Shown piece by piece: positions 44,792 to 53,530 of a stretch of 61,472 bases of DNA. The DNA comes from Sphingobium sp. (GTDB lineage Bacteria > Pseudomonadota > Alphaproteobacteria > Sphingomonadales > Sphingomonadaceae), in the NCBI GenBank assembly GCA_003248935.1, contig QFQF01000018.1, forward strand, positions 1-61,472, written 5' to 3'. Each line of letters starts with the position of its first letter. Within the stretch, counting starts at the first letter, position 1. A program made the translations under genes and the position numbers. The notes beneath the pieces are model-generated. The model was given only the letters and a program-made list of their open reading frames with translations, ran no database searches and was not told where the DNA came from.

Positions 44792-45667
44792 CTACCGCTC
44801 CAATTGCGCCTCCAGTGCGCGAAGTGCGTTCGGGGCTTCGCCCGCGATGTCGGACCAGAGGCATTCGATCGACAGACGCCCGCCATATCGGATCGACTGC
44901 AACGCGGAAAAATACGGTGAGAAGTCCTCGCCGGAGGTGCCTGGGGCGCGGCGCCCCTGCTTTTCGGCAACCTGGACGTGCTGGATCAGGGCTCCTGCAC
45001 GGATGAGGCTTTCCGGCCCTTCCTCTTCCCTGAGCATATGATAAATGTCGGCTACCAGCCGGACATGGGGATGCCCCACGGCCTCCACGATCGCAGCACC
45101 TTCGTCGACACGGTTGACGAAATTGGTTTCGGAGCGATTGAGTGGCTCAAGCGCCAGAATAATGCCTTGCGCTTGAGCGATGGGCGCCAGCCGTTTGCAA
45201 AGGTCGACAAGCTGACTTGTCGCAATCTCGCGCGAAAAGCCATCAGGTATCCGGCGCGACCGCGGGCTTCCGAAGACAATGGTCTCAACGCCTACACGGC
45301 GGGCGCGCGCGAAAACGGTTTCCGCAAATACTGCGATCGCGTCATGGTCCGTGTTTTGCCCTACACTCTGCATCGTCGGAGGAAGGAAACGGACCAGTGT
45401 CCGCACCGGAACGGGCAACGCCCGTATATCATCAAGCGTCGCTGCAAAGGCCGCTTCCGACGCATCCGGAACAAGGAAGCGTTCAACCTCTTCCTCGATG
45501 AAACCATACCCTGCATCGGCAAGGAGCGGGGCGTGGCCAACCGATGTCCATGTCCCGATTGAGCGGAAGAGAGGCGCCGCCGCAACCCGGGCACCGGCAA
45601 GGCCGGTGACCAGGCAACCGGCGGCCGCCCCCATAAGCTGACGCCGATCGAACACGGCGCCGGCCAT
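44792..45667 (-). CDS. Exported sugar isomerase/epimerase-like TIM-barrel protein
   Basis: This 291-aa protein belongs to the xylose-isomerase-like AP-endonuclease-2 fold. The four metal ligands of the hydroxypyruvate isomerase/tagatose epimerase type are in place: Glu in LALEPLNRSETNFVNR, Asp in LVADIYHMLREE, His in HVQVAEKQGRR and Glu in LSIECLW. The N-terminus (DRRQLMGAAAGCLVTGLAGA) looks like a Tat signal, placing it in the periplasm. Its start overlaps the receptor stop (TGATG). It probably acts on an imported glycoside or keto-sugar; the exact reaction is unknown. Confidence 0.78.
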   Translation of the reverse strand: MAGAVFDRRQLMGAAAGCLVTGLAGARVAAAPLFRSIGTWTSVGHAPLLADAGYGFIEEEVERFLVPDASEAAFAATLDDIRALPVPVRTLVRFLPPTMQSVGQNTDHDAIAVFAETVFARARRVGVETIVFGSPRSRRIPDGFSREIATSQLVDLCKRLAPIAQAQGIILALEPLNRSETNFVNRVDEGAAIVEAVGHPHVRLVADIYHMLREEEGPESLIRAGALIQHVQVAEKQGRRAPGTSGEDFSPYFSALQSIRYGGRLSIECLWSDIAGEAPNALRALEAQLER

Positions 45668-47892
45668 CAGAAATTGACCGTCAGTCGCGCGCCGAAGGTA
45701 CGCGGCGCCTGATACTGATAGCGGTAGCTGCGATATGTCGAGCTGACCACGTCCGCGTTGCTGAGGATCAGCTTGTCCTCAAGATTGCGAACATAGCCTT
45801 CGAGCAGCCACCGGTTATCCGGGGCCCGGTAGGTGATGATGATATCCGAGCGCATATAACCCGGCTGCTTGTCCGCTTCGTAGTTGGTAAAGGTGAAGTA
45901 GGACTTGCTCTCATAGTGCGTCTGGGCGCGGGCCGTGATCGACCCGTCGCCGATCCAGAAGGTATGCTCATACGCTCCGTTGAACACCCAGTCGGGCGCC
46001 TGCTGCAACCTGTTGCCGGCAAGCTGCGTGTTGACGCCGTTCACGACGGCCACGAAATCCGTGAAGCGCGCATGGAGATAGGCGCCGAAGAATTCGATCC
46101 TGTCGTTGGGCGTCGGCTGGAACAGGATGTCCACGTCGCCTCCGTAGAGCTTCGATGCACCGGCGTTGACGGTGCCGGTACCGATGCCGCCGGTCGGCAG
46201 CGTAATCTGCTGCTGAACCTGCTGGTCCTTGTACTGGTAGAGGAATGCGGAGGCATTCACCTGAAGCGTGTTGTTGAGGAAGCGGTTCTTCGACCCGATT
46301 TCCCACGCGGTGATGTTCTCCGGCCCGTAGACCTGCAGATCGGTGAAGCCGCCGGTCTTATATCCGGTATCATACTTCGCGTAGAGCAGGTTGCGGGGCG
46401 TCACCTGGAAATTGGCGGCGGCGTGGTACGTCGTACGATTGGACGAGAGGCGCGTCGCGACCGGCGTGTTGTCCGAATAGTTGACCACACCCGTGTTGAA
46501 ATAATTGCCGACATTGGTCGCGATGTTCAGCGCGTCGAGATTGTGCTTCTTGTCCGCCGTATAGCGGATGCCACCCTCGATGCGCAGTTGCTCGGTGATC
46601 GCGTAGGATGCCTGACCAAACGCCGCCCTGGACTGGAGCAGGAGGTCGGGTTTGCGGAAAACCTGAAGGTTGGTGCCGGGTTCGCACAGGCAGGCGGCCA
46701 GTGCCGGGAATTCACCGGGCACGCGGAAATCGCGGAACAACGATTGGGTGACGTTGCTTTCCCGGAAATAATAAAGGCCGGCCTGCCAGACGAGTGGCGT
46801 ATCCGACGGGGAGGAAAGGCGCAGTTCGTGGTTCCAGGATTTCGGCTTTTCCTGCTGATCGAACGTCAAGTTCCGCCGATCGGAATTATAATCGCCGCCA
46901 AGCGTGCGGGCGCTCGCAAACTTCATCTCGCGATAGCCGCCGATATAGGTCAGCGTGGCGAAATCCAGATCGTAATTGGTGGTCCAGCGGATATTGTAGA
47001 TGTTCGTGCGGATGAAGCCGCCCGGCGGTACATCGAAGCTCTTGCCATCGCCGGGGATATCGGGGCGGCTGGTGTCAAGCTGGCCATTGGCGAGATAGCG
47101 GTGCGCGACGGGCTGGATCACCGGGCCGACACCATCCTGATGGGCATATTCGCCGGTCAGCAGAACATCCCACCGTTCGGTCGGCTCGAACAGCAAATGG
47201 AGACGGGCGGCGCGCGAATGCTCGTCGTCGCCGTCCCTTGCAGGGCCGTTGTCGCGATAGCCATCGCGGTCGCGCGTCTGGAAGGAGGCGCGCAGCTTCA
47301 CCTTGTCGCTGAGCGGCAGGTTGACGAAACCCTGGGTCGCGATCAGGTCATAATTGCCGACCTCCCCCGTCACGCCCGCAGCGAAATGATCGACCGGCTT
47401 GGCGGTGACGACGTTAAGCGCGCCGCCTGTTGCGTTCCGGCCCAGAAGCGTGCCCTGCGGGCCGCGCAGCGCCTCTACCCGCTCCAGATCGAAAAGGGCC
47501 ATGTTGAGGCCGAGCGAGCGCTGGAGGTAGAAGCCGTCGATGCTGATCGAAACCGCCGGATCGCCAAGCTGGTTGGTGTCGCGGCTCGAAACACCGCGCA
47601 CGGTGATCACGGTGTTGGGACCGTTCTGGGAAAAACCGACGCTGGGCGTAAGAGTCGTGAGATCGGCGATGTTTCCGACGCCCTGGCGCTGAAGTGCTTC
47701 GGCCGTGATCACCGAAAGCGCGATGGGCGCACGTTGCGCTATGCTGGGGCGCTTCTCGGCGGTGACGACAATATCGGACAGACCACCCTTAGCCTCAGCG
47801 TCGCTGGTCTCCTGCGCATGAACCGGGACTGAGGGGAGGACGATGCCCGCCAGCAGCAATCCCATCATGCGAGCCTTGGAAAACTCCCTCAT
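45667..47892 (-). CDS. TonB-dependent outer-membrane receptor
   Basis: This 741-aa protein has a signal peptide (MMGLLLAGIVLPSVPVHA), TonB box LSDIVVTAEKR, plug motifs (LTTLTPSVGFSQNG, VITVRGVSSRD and LERVEALRGPQGTLLGRNAT) and a C-terminal barrel ending RTFGARLTVNF with the terminal Phe. ATG 47892 has GAGGGGG 8 bases upstream; the frame to 48021 adds no signal-like sequence. It overlaps the isomerase-like gene (TGATG), so import and the first processing step are translationally coupled. A degenerate GntR-type site lies upstream at 47927-47941. Confidence 0.92.
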   Translation of the reverse strand: MREFSKARMMGLLLAGIVLPSVPVHAQETSDAEAKGGLSDIVVTAEKRPSIAQRAPIALSVITAEALQRQGVGNIADLTTLTPSVGFSQNGPNTVITVRGVSSRDTNQLGDPAVSISIDGFYLQRSLGLNMALFDLERVEALRGPQGTLLGRNATGGALNVVTAKPVDHFAAGVTGEVGNYDLIATQGFVNLPLSDKVKLRASFQTRDRDGYRDNGPARDGDDEHSRAARLHLLFEPTERWDVLLTGEYAHQDGVGPVIQPVAHRYLANGQLDTSRPDIPGDGKSFDVPPGGFIRTNIYNIRWTTNYDLDFATLTYIGGYREMKFASARTLGGDYNSDRRNLTFDQQEKPKSWNHELRLSSPSDTPLVWQAGLYYFRESNVTQSLFRDFRVPGEFPALAACLCEPGTNLQVFRKPDLLLQSRAAFGQASYAITEQLRIEGGIRYTADKKHNLDALNIATNVGNYFNTGVVNYSDNTPVATRLSSNRTTYHAAANFQVTPRNLLYAKYDTGYKTGGFTDLQVYGPENITAWEIGSKNRFLNNTLQVNASAFLYQYKDQQVQQQITLPTGGIGTGTVNAGASKLYGGDVDILFQPTPNDRIEFFGAYLHARFTDFVAVVNGVNTQLAGNRLQQAPDWVFNGAYEHTFWIGDGSITARAQTHYESKSYFTFTNYEADKQPGYMRSDIIITYRAPDNRWLLEGYVRNLEDKLILSNADVVSSTYRSYRYQYQAPRTFGARLTVNF

Positions 47893-48338
47893 ATTCGAAT
47901 CCCCCTCTGATTTCATGTAATACCATTTGGCCTGTCCAATCTGAAGCCCGGTATATCGCCATGTCAATGCCAATTTCATGCACCTGCAATAATTTTCACG
48001 TATTGCCTGCCTATCACGCATATATCTCCGAAGGCGGCATGGTCACACGGAGACGTTCCGAATGCGCATTATATTTTTTTATATCAGTGTGTTAATTCGC
48101 AAACGTGACCGAAATCCCGATATGACCGCCATACAATACGCGTGACGCTTCAGCGCCGGTCGACACGTGAAAGATCAGATATCCGCGCGCCATATGCCGG
48201 TCAGACCGATTACGCCGCTGAGTGGACACCCGGCACCAGCGCGCATTCCGACAGGCCACAACGCCCGGCAGTGATCAACACAACCGGGCGCGTGAAAAGG
48301 ATGAACGAGAAACCGCCGATTACCGGTCCCGCTTCAGA
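47893..48338. other. 446-base intergenic region upstream of TonB receptor
   Basis: On the minus strand it contains GATTGGACAGGCCAA (47941-47927), which matches the GntR-type element AATTGGWCWGTCAA at 11 of 14 positions, about 35 bases before the receptor start. Further upstream is an AT-rich tract (TATATTTTTTTATATC, near 48070). A plus-strand frame at 48142-48408 has no recognisable protein features and is not annotated as a gene. Confidence 0.5.
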
Positions 48339-48968
48339 TCAGGGCAGGTGGAACACTGCATTGGTTCGACCCAGAGAGACAGCCTTCTCCCCCGGCTCGA
48401 TCGTATGACATGGCTCATAATAACCCGGGGCGAGATTGAGCTCGAGCTCCTCCGAGGCGCCCACTTCGGACGTGTAATAGCCGAAAATCACGAGTGCGCG
48501 GACTTGCGCGATAAACGGGCCGTCCTTGTGCGGCGAACCGCCAGTCACCTCGGCCTCCGCCGACGCCATCGACTTCAGGACGGCAAGCCTCTGTGCCGGT
48601 GGGAGTTCCTCAAATGGCCGCCCGGCGGTCTCGCGGACAGTGGCATCGAAACGCTTTATGCCTGCGCGGAAACGATCACGTTCGTCCGGGTGCAACCAGT
48701 GTTCGACCATCATCTCGATGAAATCGGGTACACCGGCCTGTACAGCCCCGGCAGTATCCGTTGGCGGGATGATGGTGTCCGCCAGCGCAGCCAGCAGCGT
48801 TTGCCCGGATGCGACGGCCGCGGAAGCCGGTGGACTTTCCAGCACGACGCCAGCCAGCATCGCAGCACCTACCCCGCCAGTCGCAGCGCCCGTCGCGAGC
48901 AGCGCACGGCGCGAGATGCGGCCTGTCGCCGACGTGTCGGCTGCATCGCTTTTTATGGCTGCGGTCAT
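48339..48968 (-). CDS. Gluconate 2-dehydrogenase subunit 3-like small subunit, Tat-exported
   Basis: This 209-aa protein has a clear Tat signal (ISRRALLATGAATGGVGAAM) and the subunit-3 core LLAALADTIIPPTDTAGAVQ, AGVPDFIEMMVEHW, then FIAQVRALVIFGYYTSEVG. Such subunits partner GMC flavoproteins that lack a signal and carry them across the membrane. ATG 48968 overlaps the GMC stop (ATGA). The longer frame to 49070 lies inside the GMC gene. A cytochrome c subunit, present in some relatives, is not found next to it. Confidence 0.87.
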   Translation of the reverse strand: MTAAIKSDAADTSATGRISRRALLATGAATGGVGAAMLAGVVLESPPASAAVASGQTLLAALADTIIPPTDTAGAVQAGVPDFIEMMVEHWLHPDERDRFRAGIKRFDATVRETAGRPFEELPPAQRLAVLKSMASAEAEVTGGSPHKDGPFIAQVRALVIFGYYTSEVGASEELELNLAPGYYEPCHTIEPGEKAVSLGRTNAVFHLP

Positions 48969-50653
48969 ATTGCCCCCTGCTTCAACTGGGCCATCGCGAA
49001 ATCGGCAGCACGCGCGGACAGCGCCATATAGGTGAGCGACGGATTCTGGCATGGCGAGGATGTCATGCAACTGCCGTCCGTGACGAAAAGATTGGGCACG
49101 TCATGCGCCTGATTGAAGCCGTTGAGTACTGCTTCACGCGGATCGCGCCCCATGCGGGCACCGCCCATCTCGTGGTTCGTCTCGCCTCCCGGCTTCATCT
49201 CGCGCAGCGTCGACACCTTGACCGCGCCAGCGGCACGCAACATCGCCTCCCCCTGGTCGGCCATGTCCTGCGCCATCCTTTCCTCGTTCTTCGTCCAACG
49301 GAAGGAAACGAGAAGTTGCGGGAGTCCCCATTTATCGACCTTGGCCGGATCAAGCCGGACGGTATTGTCGGCGTTCGGGAGCGGTTCTCCCATGCCGCCG
49401 AGCATGATCGTCCACGGGCCGGGCTTGCGCAGTTCGGTTTTCAGATCCGCGCCGATCGCGCGCAAGTCCGCGCCGCGAGTCCAAAGCGCCCGCGTCCCGC
49501 TTCCCTGATAGCCGTAGCCGCGCAGAAAATCGGTATCGCTCTTCGCGACATTGCGGAAACGGGGAATATAGATCCCGCACGGACGGTTGCCGATCGGCTG
49601 CTGGTCCTCGAAACCACTAAACTCGCCCCTGATGATCGGGCCCTTCAGCGTATCCATCAGACCACGCCCCAAGGCACCGCTGCCGTTGGCGAGCCCGTTG
49701 GGAAATGCCTCGCTCTTCGAATTGAGCATGATGTGGAGCGTGCCGAGCGTCGACGCGTTGAGAAAGATCATCCGCGCGCCGATCGTTTCATGCACGCCGG
49801 TCTTGCTGTTGATCGTACGCACGCCCGTGACGCGGCGGAGCTTCGGATCGTAATCGACACCCGCCACGATCGTATCGGTCATCACCGTCAACAGCCCCGT
49901 CGCCTCGGCGGCCGGCAGCGTGGAACTTTGTGTGCTGAAATAGGAGCCTGTCGAACATCCACGCTGGCAGGGACCGCACAGGTGGCAGGCCGCGCGCCCG
50001 TTATGATCGCGACTGAGCACGGCCGTACGCTCATTGATCATCTTACGGCCGGGAAATGCCTGCTCAATCCCCTTCTTCGCATGTTCCTCGATGCAGTTCA
50101 GGGCGAAAGGCGGCAGGAATTGACCATCCGGAAGAACGTCGATCCCTTCCTGCGCACCACTCACCCCGATGAACCGCTCGACATGGTCGTACCAGGGGGC
50201 GATGTCCGCATACCGGATCGGCCAGTCGATCCCGTGGCCGTCACGTTTGTTTTCGCTGAAATTGAAGTCCCCCAGGCGAAACGAGGCACGGCCCCAGGTG
50301 AGCGATCGGCCACCCAACTGGTAGCCCCGCAGCCAGGAGAAATCCGTCCCCGGCTCCACCTGATAGGGATGCTCGCGATCGTTGACGAAGAAATCTGCGC
50401 ATCCCTCCTCAAAGCCCCGCCCGCGCCGCTGTATCGCATAGTCCCGCTCATACAGCAGCCGGTCGCCAAAGCCCCGGAACGGCATCTCCCATGGCGCCTT
50501 GTGCTCACCCGTATAGTCCTCGCCATGACGAACCAGGCGGCCACGCTCGATCAGCAGGACGCGCGCGCCCTTCTCCGTCAGCTCCTTGGCGGCCCAGCCG
50601 CCCGAGATGCCGGAACCGACGACGATGGCATCAAATGAGGAAGTGGAACTCAT
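48965..50653 (-). CDS. GMC-family FAD sugar/glycoside oxidoreductase
   Basis: This 562-aa flavoprotein has the FAD site VVGSGISGGWAAKELTEKGA, the GMC block YQLGGRSLTWGRASFR, a cysteine-rich loop CHLCGPCQRGC and the C-terminal catalytic region GGARMGRDPREAVL ... SCMTSSPCQNPSLTYMALSA (His/Asn pair). It resembles glucoside 3-dehydrogenase and gluconate dehydrogenase large subunits that oxidise a sugar hydroxyl in the periplasm. No own signal; export would use the Tat signal of the overlapping small subunit. It lies 61 bases after a Tat-exported TIM-barrel gene, in a predicted GntR-controlled operon. Confidence 0.87.
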   Translation of the reverse strand: MSSTSSFDAIVVGSGISGGWAAKELTEKGARVLLIERGRLVRHGEDYTGEHKAPWEMPFRGFGDRLLYERDYAIQRRGRGFEEGCADFFVNDREHPYQVEPGTDFSWLRGYQLGGRSLTWGRASFRLGDFNFSENKRDGHGIDWPIRYADIAPWYDHVERFIGVSGAQEGIDVLPDGQFLPPFALNCIEEHAKKGIEQAFPGRKMINERTAVLSRDHNGRAACHLCGPCQRGCSTGSYFSTQSSTLPAAEATGLLTVMTDTIVAGVDYDPKLRRVTGVRTINSKTGVHETIGARMIFLNASTLGTLHIMLNSKSEAFPNGLANGSGALGRGLMDTLKGPIIRGEFSGFEDQQPIGNRPCGIYIPRFRNVAKSDTDFLRGYGYQGSGTRALWTRGADLRAIGADLKTELRKPGPWTIMLGGMGEPLPNADNTVRLDPAKVDKWGLPQLLVSFRWTKNEERMAQDMADQGEAMLRAAGAVKVSTLREMKPGGETNHEMGGARMGRDPREAVLNGFNQAHDVPNLFVTDGSCMTSSPCQNPSLTYMALSARAADFAMAQLKQGAI

Positions 50654-50714
50654 GACGCGATCCAGTCGATTGTTGAGGAATGATCAGCGAGCGGGCCACC
50701 TGGCCGTCGACGGC

Positions 50715-51629
50715 TCACCCGACAGTCTTGCGGAGATATTTGATAGAACTTCCGATCGACGCCAGCGGATCATCGGACCGGTCGATCTCGACGAGGAAAT
50801 GCTCGATGCCGGCCGCGTCGCTCGCCGCGATCAGTGCGGGCACATCAAGCGTCCCGCTGCCTACCGCCGCGAAGTCACCGGTGGCGGTGATGTCCTTGAG
50901 ATGACAGAGCTTCACGCGACCAGCGTACCGACGCAGATATTCAAGCGGGTCCGCGCCACCCTTGGTCGCCCAGTAAAAATCAAGCTCGAACTTCACCTTG
51001 TCCGGATCGGTGTTGTTGAGGAACAGGTCCAGGATCACGTCGTTGCCGAGCTTGGCGAACTCTGCATCGTGGTTGTGGAAAGCGAAGGTCAACCCTTCCT
51101 TGGCGCACATGTCGCCCAGTTCGTTGAACAGCTTGATGTGCTTCTCGACAATATAGCGGGAGGCAATCTGGTGCGGCAGCAGGATTGGCCACATGACATA
51201 TTGCTGGCCGAGAATCTTGGCGGTGTTGATCCCGTCCTCGAAGGTGGCGTGAACATTCTCGAAATCATAGGTCGCCGCATAGACGCTGCGGTTGACCTCC
51301 GGGTCCACCTCACGACGCACCCACCCCTGAAACGACTGATATGTCGCCTTCGGCGCGCAGTGATTGTTCGGAGATGTCAGACCAAAACGATCGAACTGCT
51401 CGCGCACATAGTGCGGATCCCGTCCGAAACTGCCCGTCGTCCCGATCTCCTTATAGCCCATCGCGGCGACCGCACGCAGCGTGCCTTCGAAATCGGCCTC
51501 AAGCGGTTTCAGGATCGTGCCGCCCTGAATGCCCCAGCGGCGCGGCTTGGCCTTCCCGGCGATGGCGGGGCCGGCGGCAATACCCGCCAAGCCGAGAGCG
51601 GAAAACTTCAACAGGTCGCGTCGGTTCAT
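50715..51629 (-). CDS. Tat-exported sugar isomerase/epimerase-like TIM-barrel protein
   Basis: This 304-aa protein starts with an excellent Tat signal (NRRDLLKFSALGLAGIAA). The TIM barrel carries probable metal ligands in FAFHNHDAEF (His replaces the usual Glu), FELDFYWATKGG (Asp), KLCHLKDI (His) and HFLVEIDR (Glu). It is distinct from the 44792-45667 protein. It is the first gene of the operon with the GMC oxidoreductase, so its substrate is probably the 3-keto-sugar made by that enzyme. GGAGACGAC precedes ATG 51629. Confidence 0.8.
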   Translation of the reverse strand: MNRRDLLKFSALGLAGIAAGPAIAGKAKPRRWGIQGGTILKPLEADFEGTLRAVAAMGYKEIGTTGSFGRDPHYVREQFDRFGLTSPNNHCAPKATYQSFQGWVRREVDPEVNRSVYAATYDFENVHATFEDGINTAKILGQQYVMWPILLPHQIASRYIVEKHIKLFNELGDMCAKEGLTFAFHNHDAEFAKLGNDVILDLFLNNTDPDKVKFELDFYWATKGGADPLEYLRRYAGRVKLCHLKDITATGDFAAVGSGTLDVPALIAASDAAGIEHFLVEIDRSDDPLASIGSSIKYLRKTVG

Positions 51630-51670
51630 TGTCGTCTCCAGTCCGTTGACCAAAAGGCATGACCAAAATT

Positions 51671-51697
51671 GTTATATGCCTAAAATTGGTCAGTCAA
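51671..51697 (-). promoter_or_regulatory. GntR-type operator and promoter for TIM-barrel/GMC operon
   Basis: On the minus strand, TTGACT (51697-51692), a 15-base spacer and TATAAC (51676-51671). The 14-mer AATTGGTCAGTCAA (51684-51697, plus-strand reading) covers the -35 box. A flanking inverted pair TGACCAAAATT / AAATTGGTCA adds dyad symmetry. Confidence 0.7.
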
Positions 51698-51715
51698 CTG
51701 GAGTCAGGCAAATTT

Positions 51716-52510
51716 TCAGACGACGATAGATCGCGTGAAGCGGGCCCTTGTATCCTGCGCCTCGCGCCTCGCCCGCTCCACCGCTTCTTCTTCGGTCGCG
51801 AACAACAAGTGCTCGATCACCGCACCTAGATGCGCGCGCATGGCGCGCCGCGCGCTGGCGGGGTCTCGGGTCCGTAGAGCCTTGATGATCGCCTCATGCT
51901 CCTTGACCACCGGCTTCACTTTCGCACTTCGGGCACGTGCGTGAAGCAGGACGCAATCGGGCGATGTCTGCCGAAGGGCCCAAAGCGCCTCGATACATTG
52001 AACGATCGCCACGTTCCGCGTGGCGCGCGCGATCAGCAGATGGAATTCATGGTCCGCCGCCTCTGCGGCGCTGGCATCCCCGACGGAAATCCGCTTTATC
52101 AGCGCGGACAACTCATCAAGCTCGTCGTCGGAAATGTTGGTTGCCGCCAACGCCGCCGCTTCGCCCTCGAACATAAGCCGGGCCTCGGTCAGCTCGAACC
52201 CTGTCACGGCGAAGCTCGGCTTCTCGATGGATACCGCCTGTCGCCGAACATAGGCGCCCGATCCCAGGCGTACCTCGACCAGCCCCTGAACCTCCAGCGC
52301 GATGATCGCCTCACGCACGGTTGGCCGGCTGACGTTAAATTCGGCAGATATCTCACGCTCGGCCGGCAACCGTCCGCCGACGGGATAACTCCCGTCGTTG
52401 ATCCGGTCCATCAACTTGCGAGCTATATCCCGATACAGGCGAGTCTGCGCGCCATCCGGAGGGCCATCGTCGTCCCGTGTTTCGGCATCTTCAGCCCCGC
52501 TGCCTGCCAT
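51716..52510 (-). CDS. GntR family regulator, FadR/FCD type (copy 1)
   Basis: This 264-aa regulator has the winged helix RLPAEREISAEFNVSRPTVR, followed by EAIIALEVQGLVEVRLGSGA, and an FCD ligand domain (ELTEARLMFEGEAAALAATN, ADHEFHLLIARATRN and HEAIIKALRTRDPASARRAM). Its DNA-binding helices are almost identical to those of the GntR at 54843, so both may recognise the same operator. ATG 52510 is preferred over the TTG at 52540. It is 93 bases after kdgK on the same strand. Confidence 0.9.
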   Translation of the reverse strand: MAGSGAEDAETRDDDGPPDGAQTRLYRDIARKLMDRINDGSYPVGGRLPAEREISAEFNVSRPTVREAIIALEVQGLVEVRLGSGAYVRRQAVSIEKPSFAVTGFELTEARLMFEGEAAALAATNISDDELDELSALIKRISVGDASAAEAADHEFHLLIARATRNVAIVQCIEALWALRQTSPDCVLLHARARSAKVKPVVKEHEAIIKALRTRDPASARRAMRAHLGAVIEHLLFATEEEAVERARREAQDTRARFTRSIVV

Positions 52511-52603
52511 TTTTCCAATACCCCTACCGATGCGATGCAATGGAAGATATGCATCGCCAACGCTACATCAATAGCGCGCAGTAGGCTTTGGCCTGACAAA
52601 TGG

Positions 52604-53530
52604 CTAGGCCCCGTACGGCGCCTCTTCGGTGCGAGCAGGAATTGCGCCATGCTGGCCGATCACCCAGCCAGCGAGAGCATGGCCGACAGCCGCCGCGCGC
52701 TGCGCCGGACGCCCATTCAATCGCGCCGCAAGATAGCCCGCATTGAAAGCATCGCCAGCGCCACTGCTGTCGATCGCGGCGATTGGGCGTGCGGGAGTGA
52801 CCCGAAAAGCGCCGCCGTCGCCGCCGATGACGCAGCCATCCGCACCATTCTTCACCGCAACCTCGGCGACACCCCATGCGCGCCAGCGGGCGGCAACGTC
52901 GTCCGGGCGCTGGGGACCGAAGAGAGCGACTTCATCGACCAATGTCGGCAAGGCGATGTCGATCAGCGGACCGATGACCTCCACCGTCGCCCGCGCCTCC
53001 TCCGTCGATGACCACAGAAGCGGGCGGAAGTTGCTGTCAAACGCGACCTGGCCGCCATTGGAGCGTACATTCCTGCACAATGCGAATAACCGCTCACGGC
53101 CCGCCGGAGGCAGGATAGCCAGGCTGATCAGGCTCAGATACAGCAGATCGGCTTCGGCGGCTGCGGCCAATGCAGCTTCGGCCCCGGGAAGGTCCAGTAT
53201 CGACCGCGCCGCACTCTCCCCGCGCCAATAGGCAAAGCTCCGCTCCCCCTGCGCGTCCGTTTCGATCGCGTAGAGACCGGCCTGATGATCAACGTCGGTG
53301 AGCAGGTGGGAAAGGTCCAGCCCCTCCACCGCCCACGCTTCGCGCAGCGAGCGGCTCAGTGGATCGGGACCGACCGCCGATATGAAACGCGTTTCGACCC
53401 CGAACCGGGCAAGGTGGATCGCGCTGTTCAGCGTGTCGCCACCATAGCCGACATTCCATCCGGCGATGCCCGTCCCCGACTGGCGACGGGAAAGCTCGAC
53501 CATCCCCTCCCCGATGACGGCCACGGTCAC
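52604..53530 (-). CDS. kdgK: 2-dehydro-3-deoxygluconate kinase (PfkB family)
   Basis: This 308-aa sugar kinase phosphorylates KDG to KDPG. PfkB motifs are GEGMVELS at the start, NVGYGGDTLNSAIHLARFG (substrate loop) and the C-terminal AIDSSGAGDAFNAGYLAARL with the catalytic Asp. The start is GTG 53530, overlapping the manD stop (GTGA). It is the last enzyme of the uronate route in this window. KDPG aldolase is not present here. Confidence 0.88.
   Translation of the reverse strand: MTVAVIGEGMVELSRRQSGTGIAGWNVGYGGDTLNSAIHLARFGVETRFISAVGPDPLSRSLREAWAVEGLDLSHLLTDVDHQAGLYAIETDAQGERSFAYWRGESAARSILDLPGAEAALAAAAEADLLYLSLISLAILPPAGRERLFALCRNVRSNGGQVAFDSNFRPLLWSSTEEARATVEVIGPLIDIALPTLVDEVALFGPQRPDDVAARWRAWGVAEVAVKNGADGCVIGGDGGAFRVTPARPIAAIDSSGAGDAFNAGYLAARLNGRPAQRAAAVGHALAGWVIGQHGAIPARTEEAPYGA

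Noticed and set aside
48142..48408. 88-codon plus-strand frame upstream of the TonB receptor
   Set aside because: No family resemblance, no ribosome site, and it overlaps the 3' end of the subunit-3 gene on the other strand.
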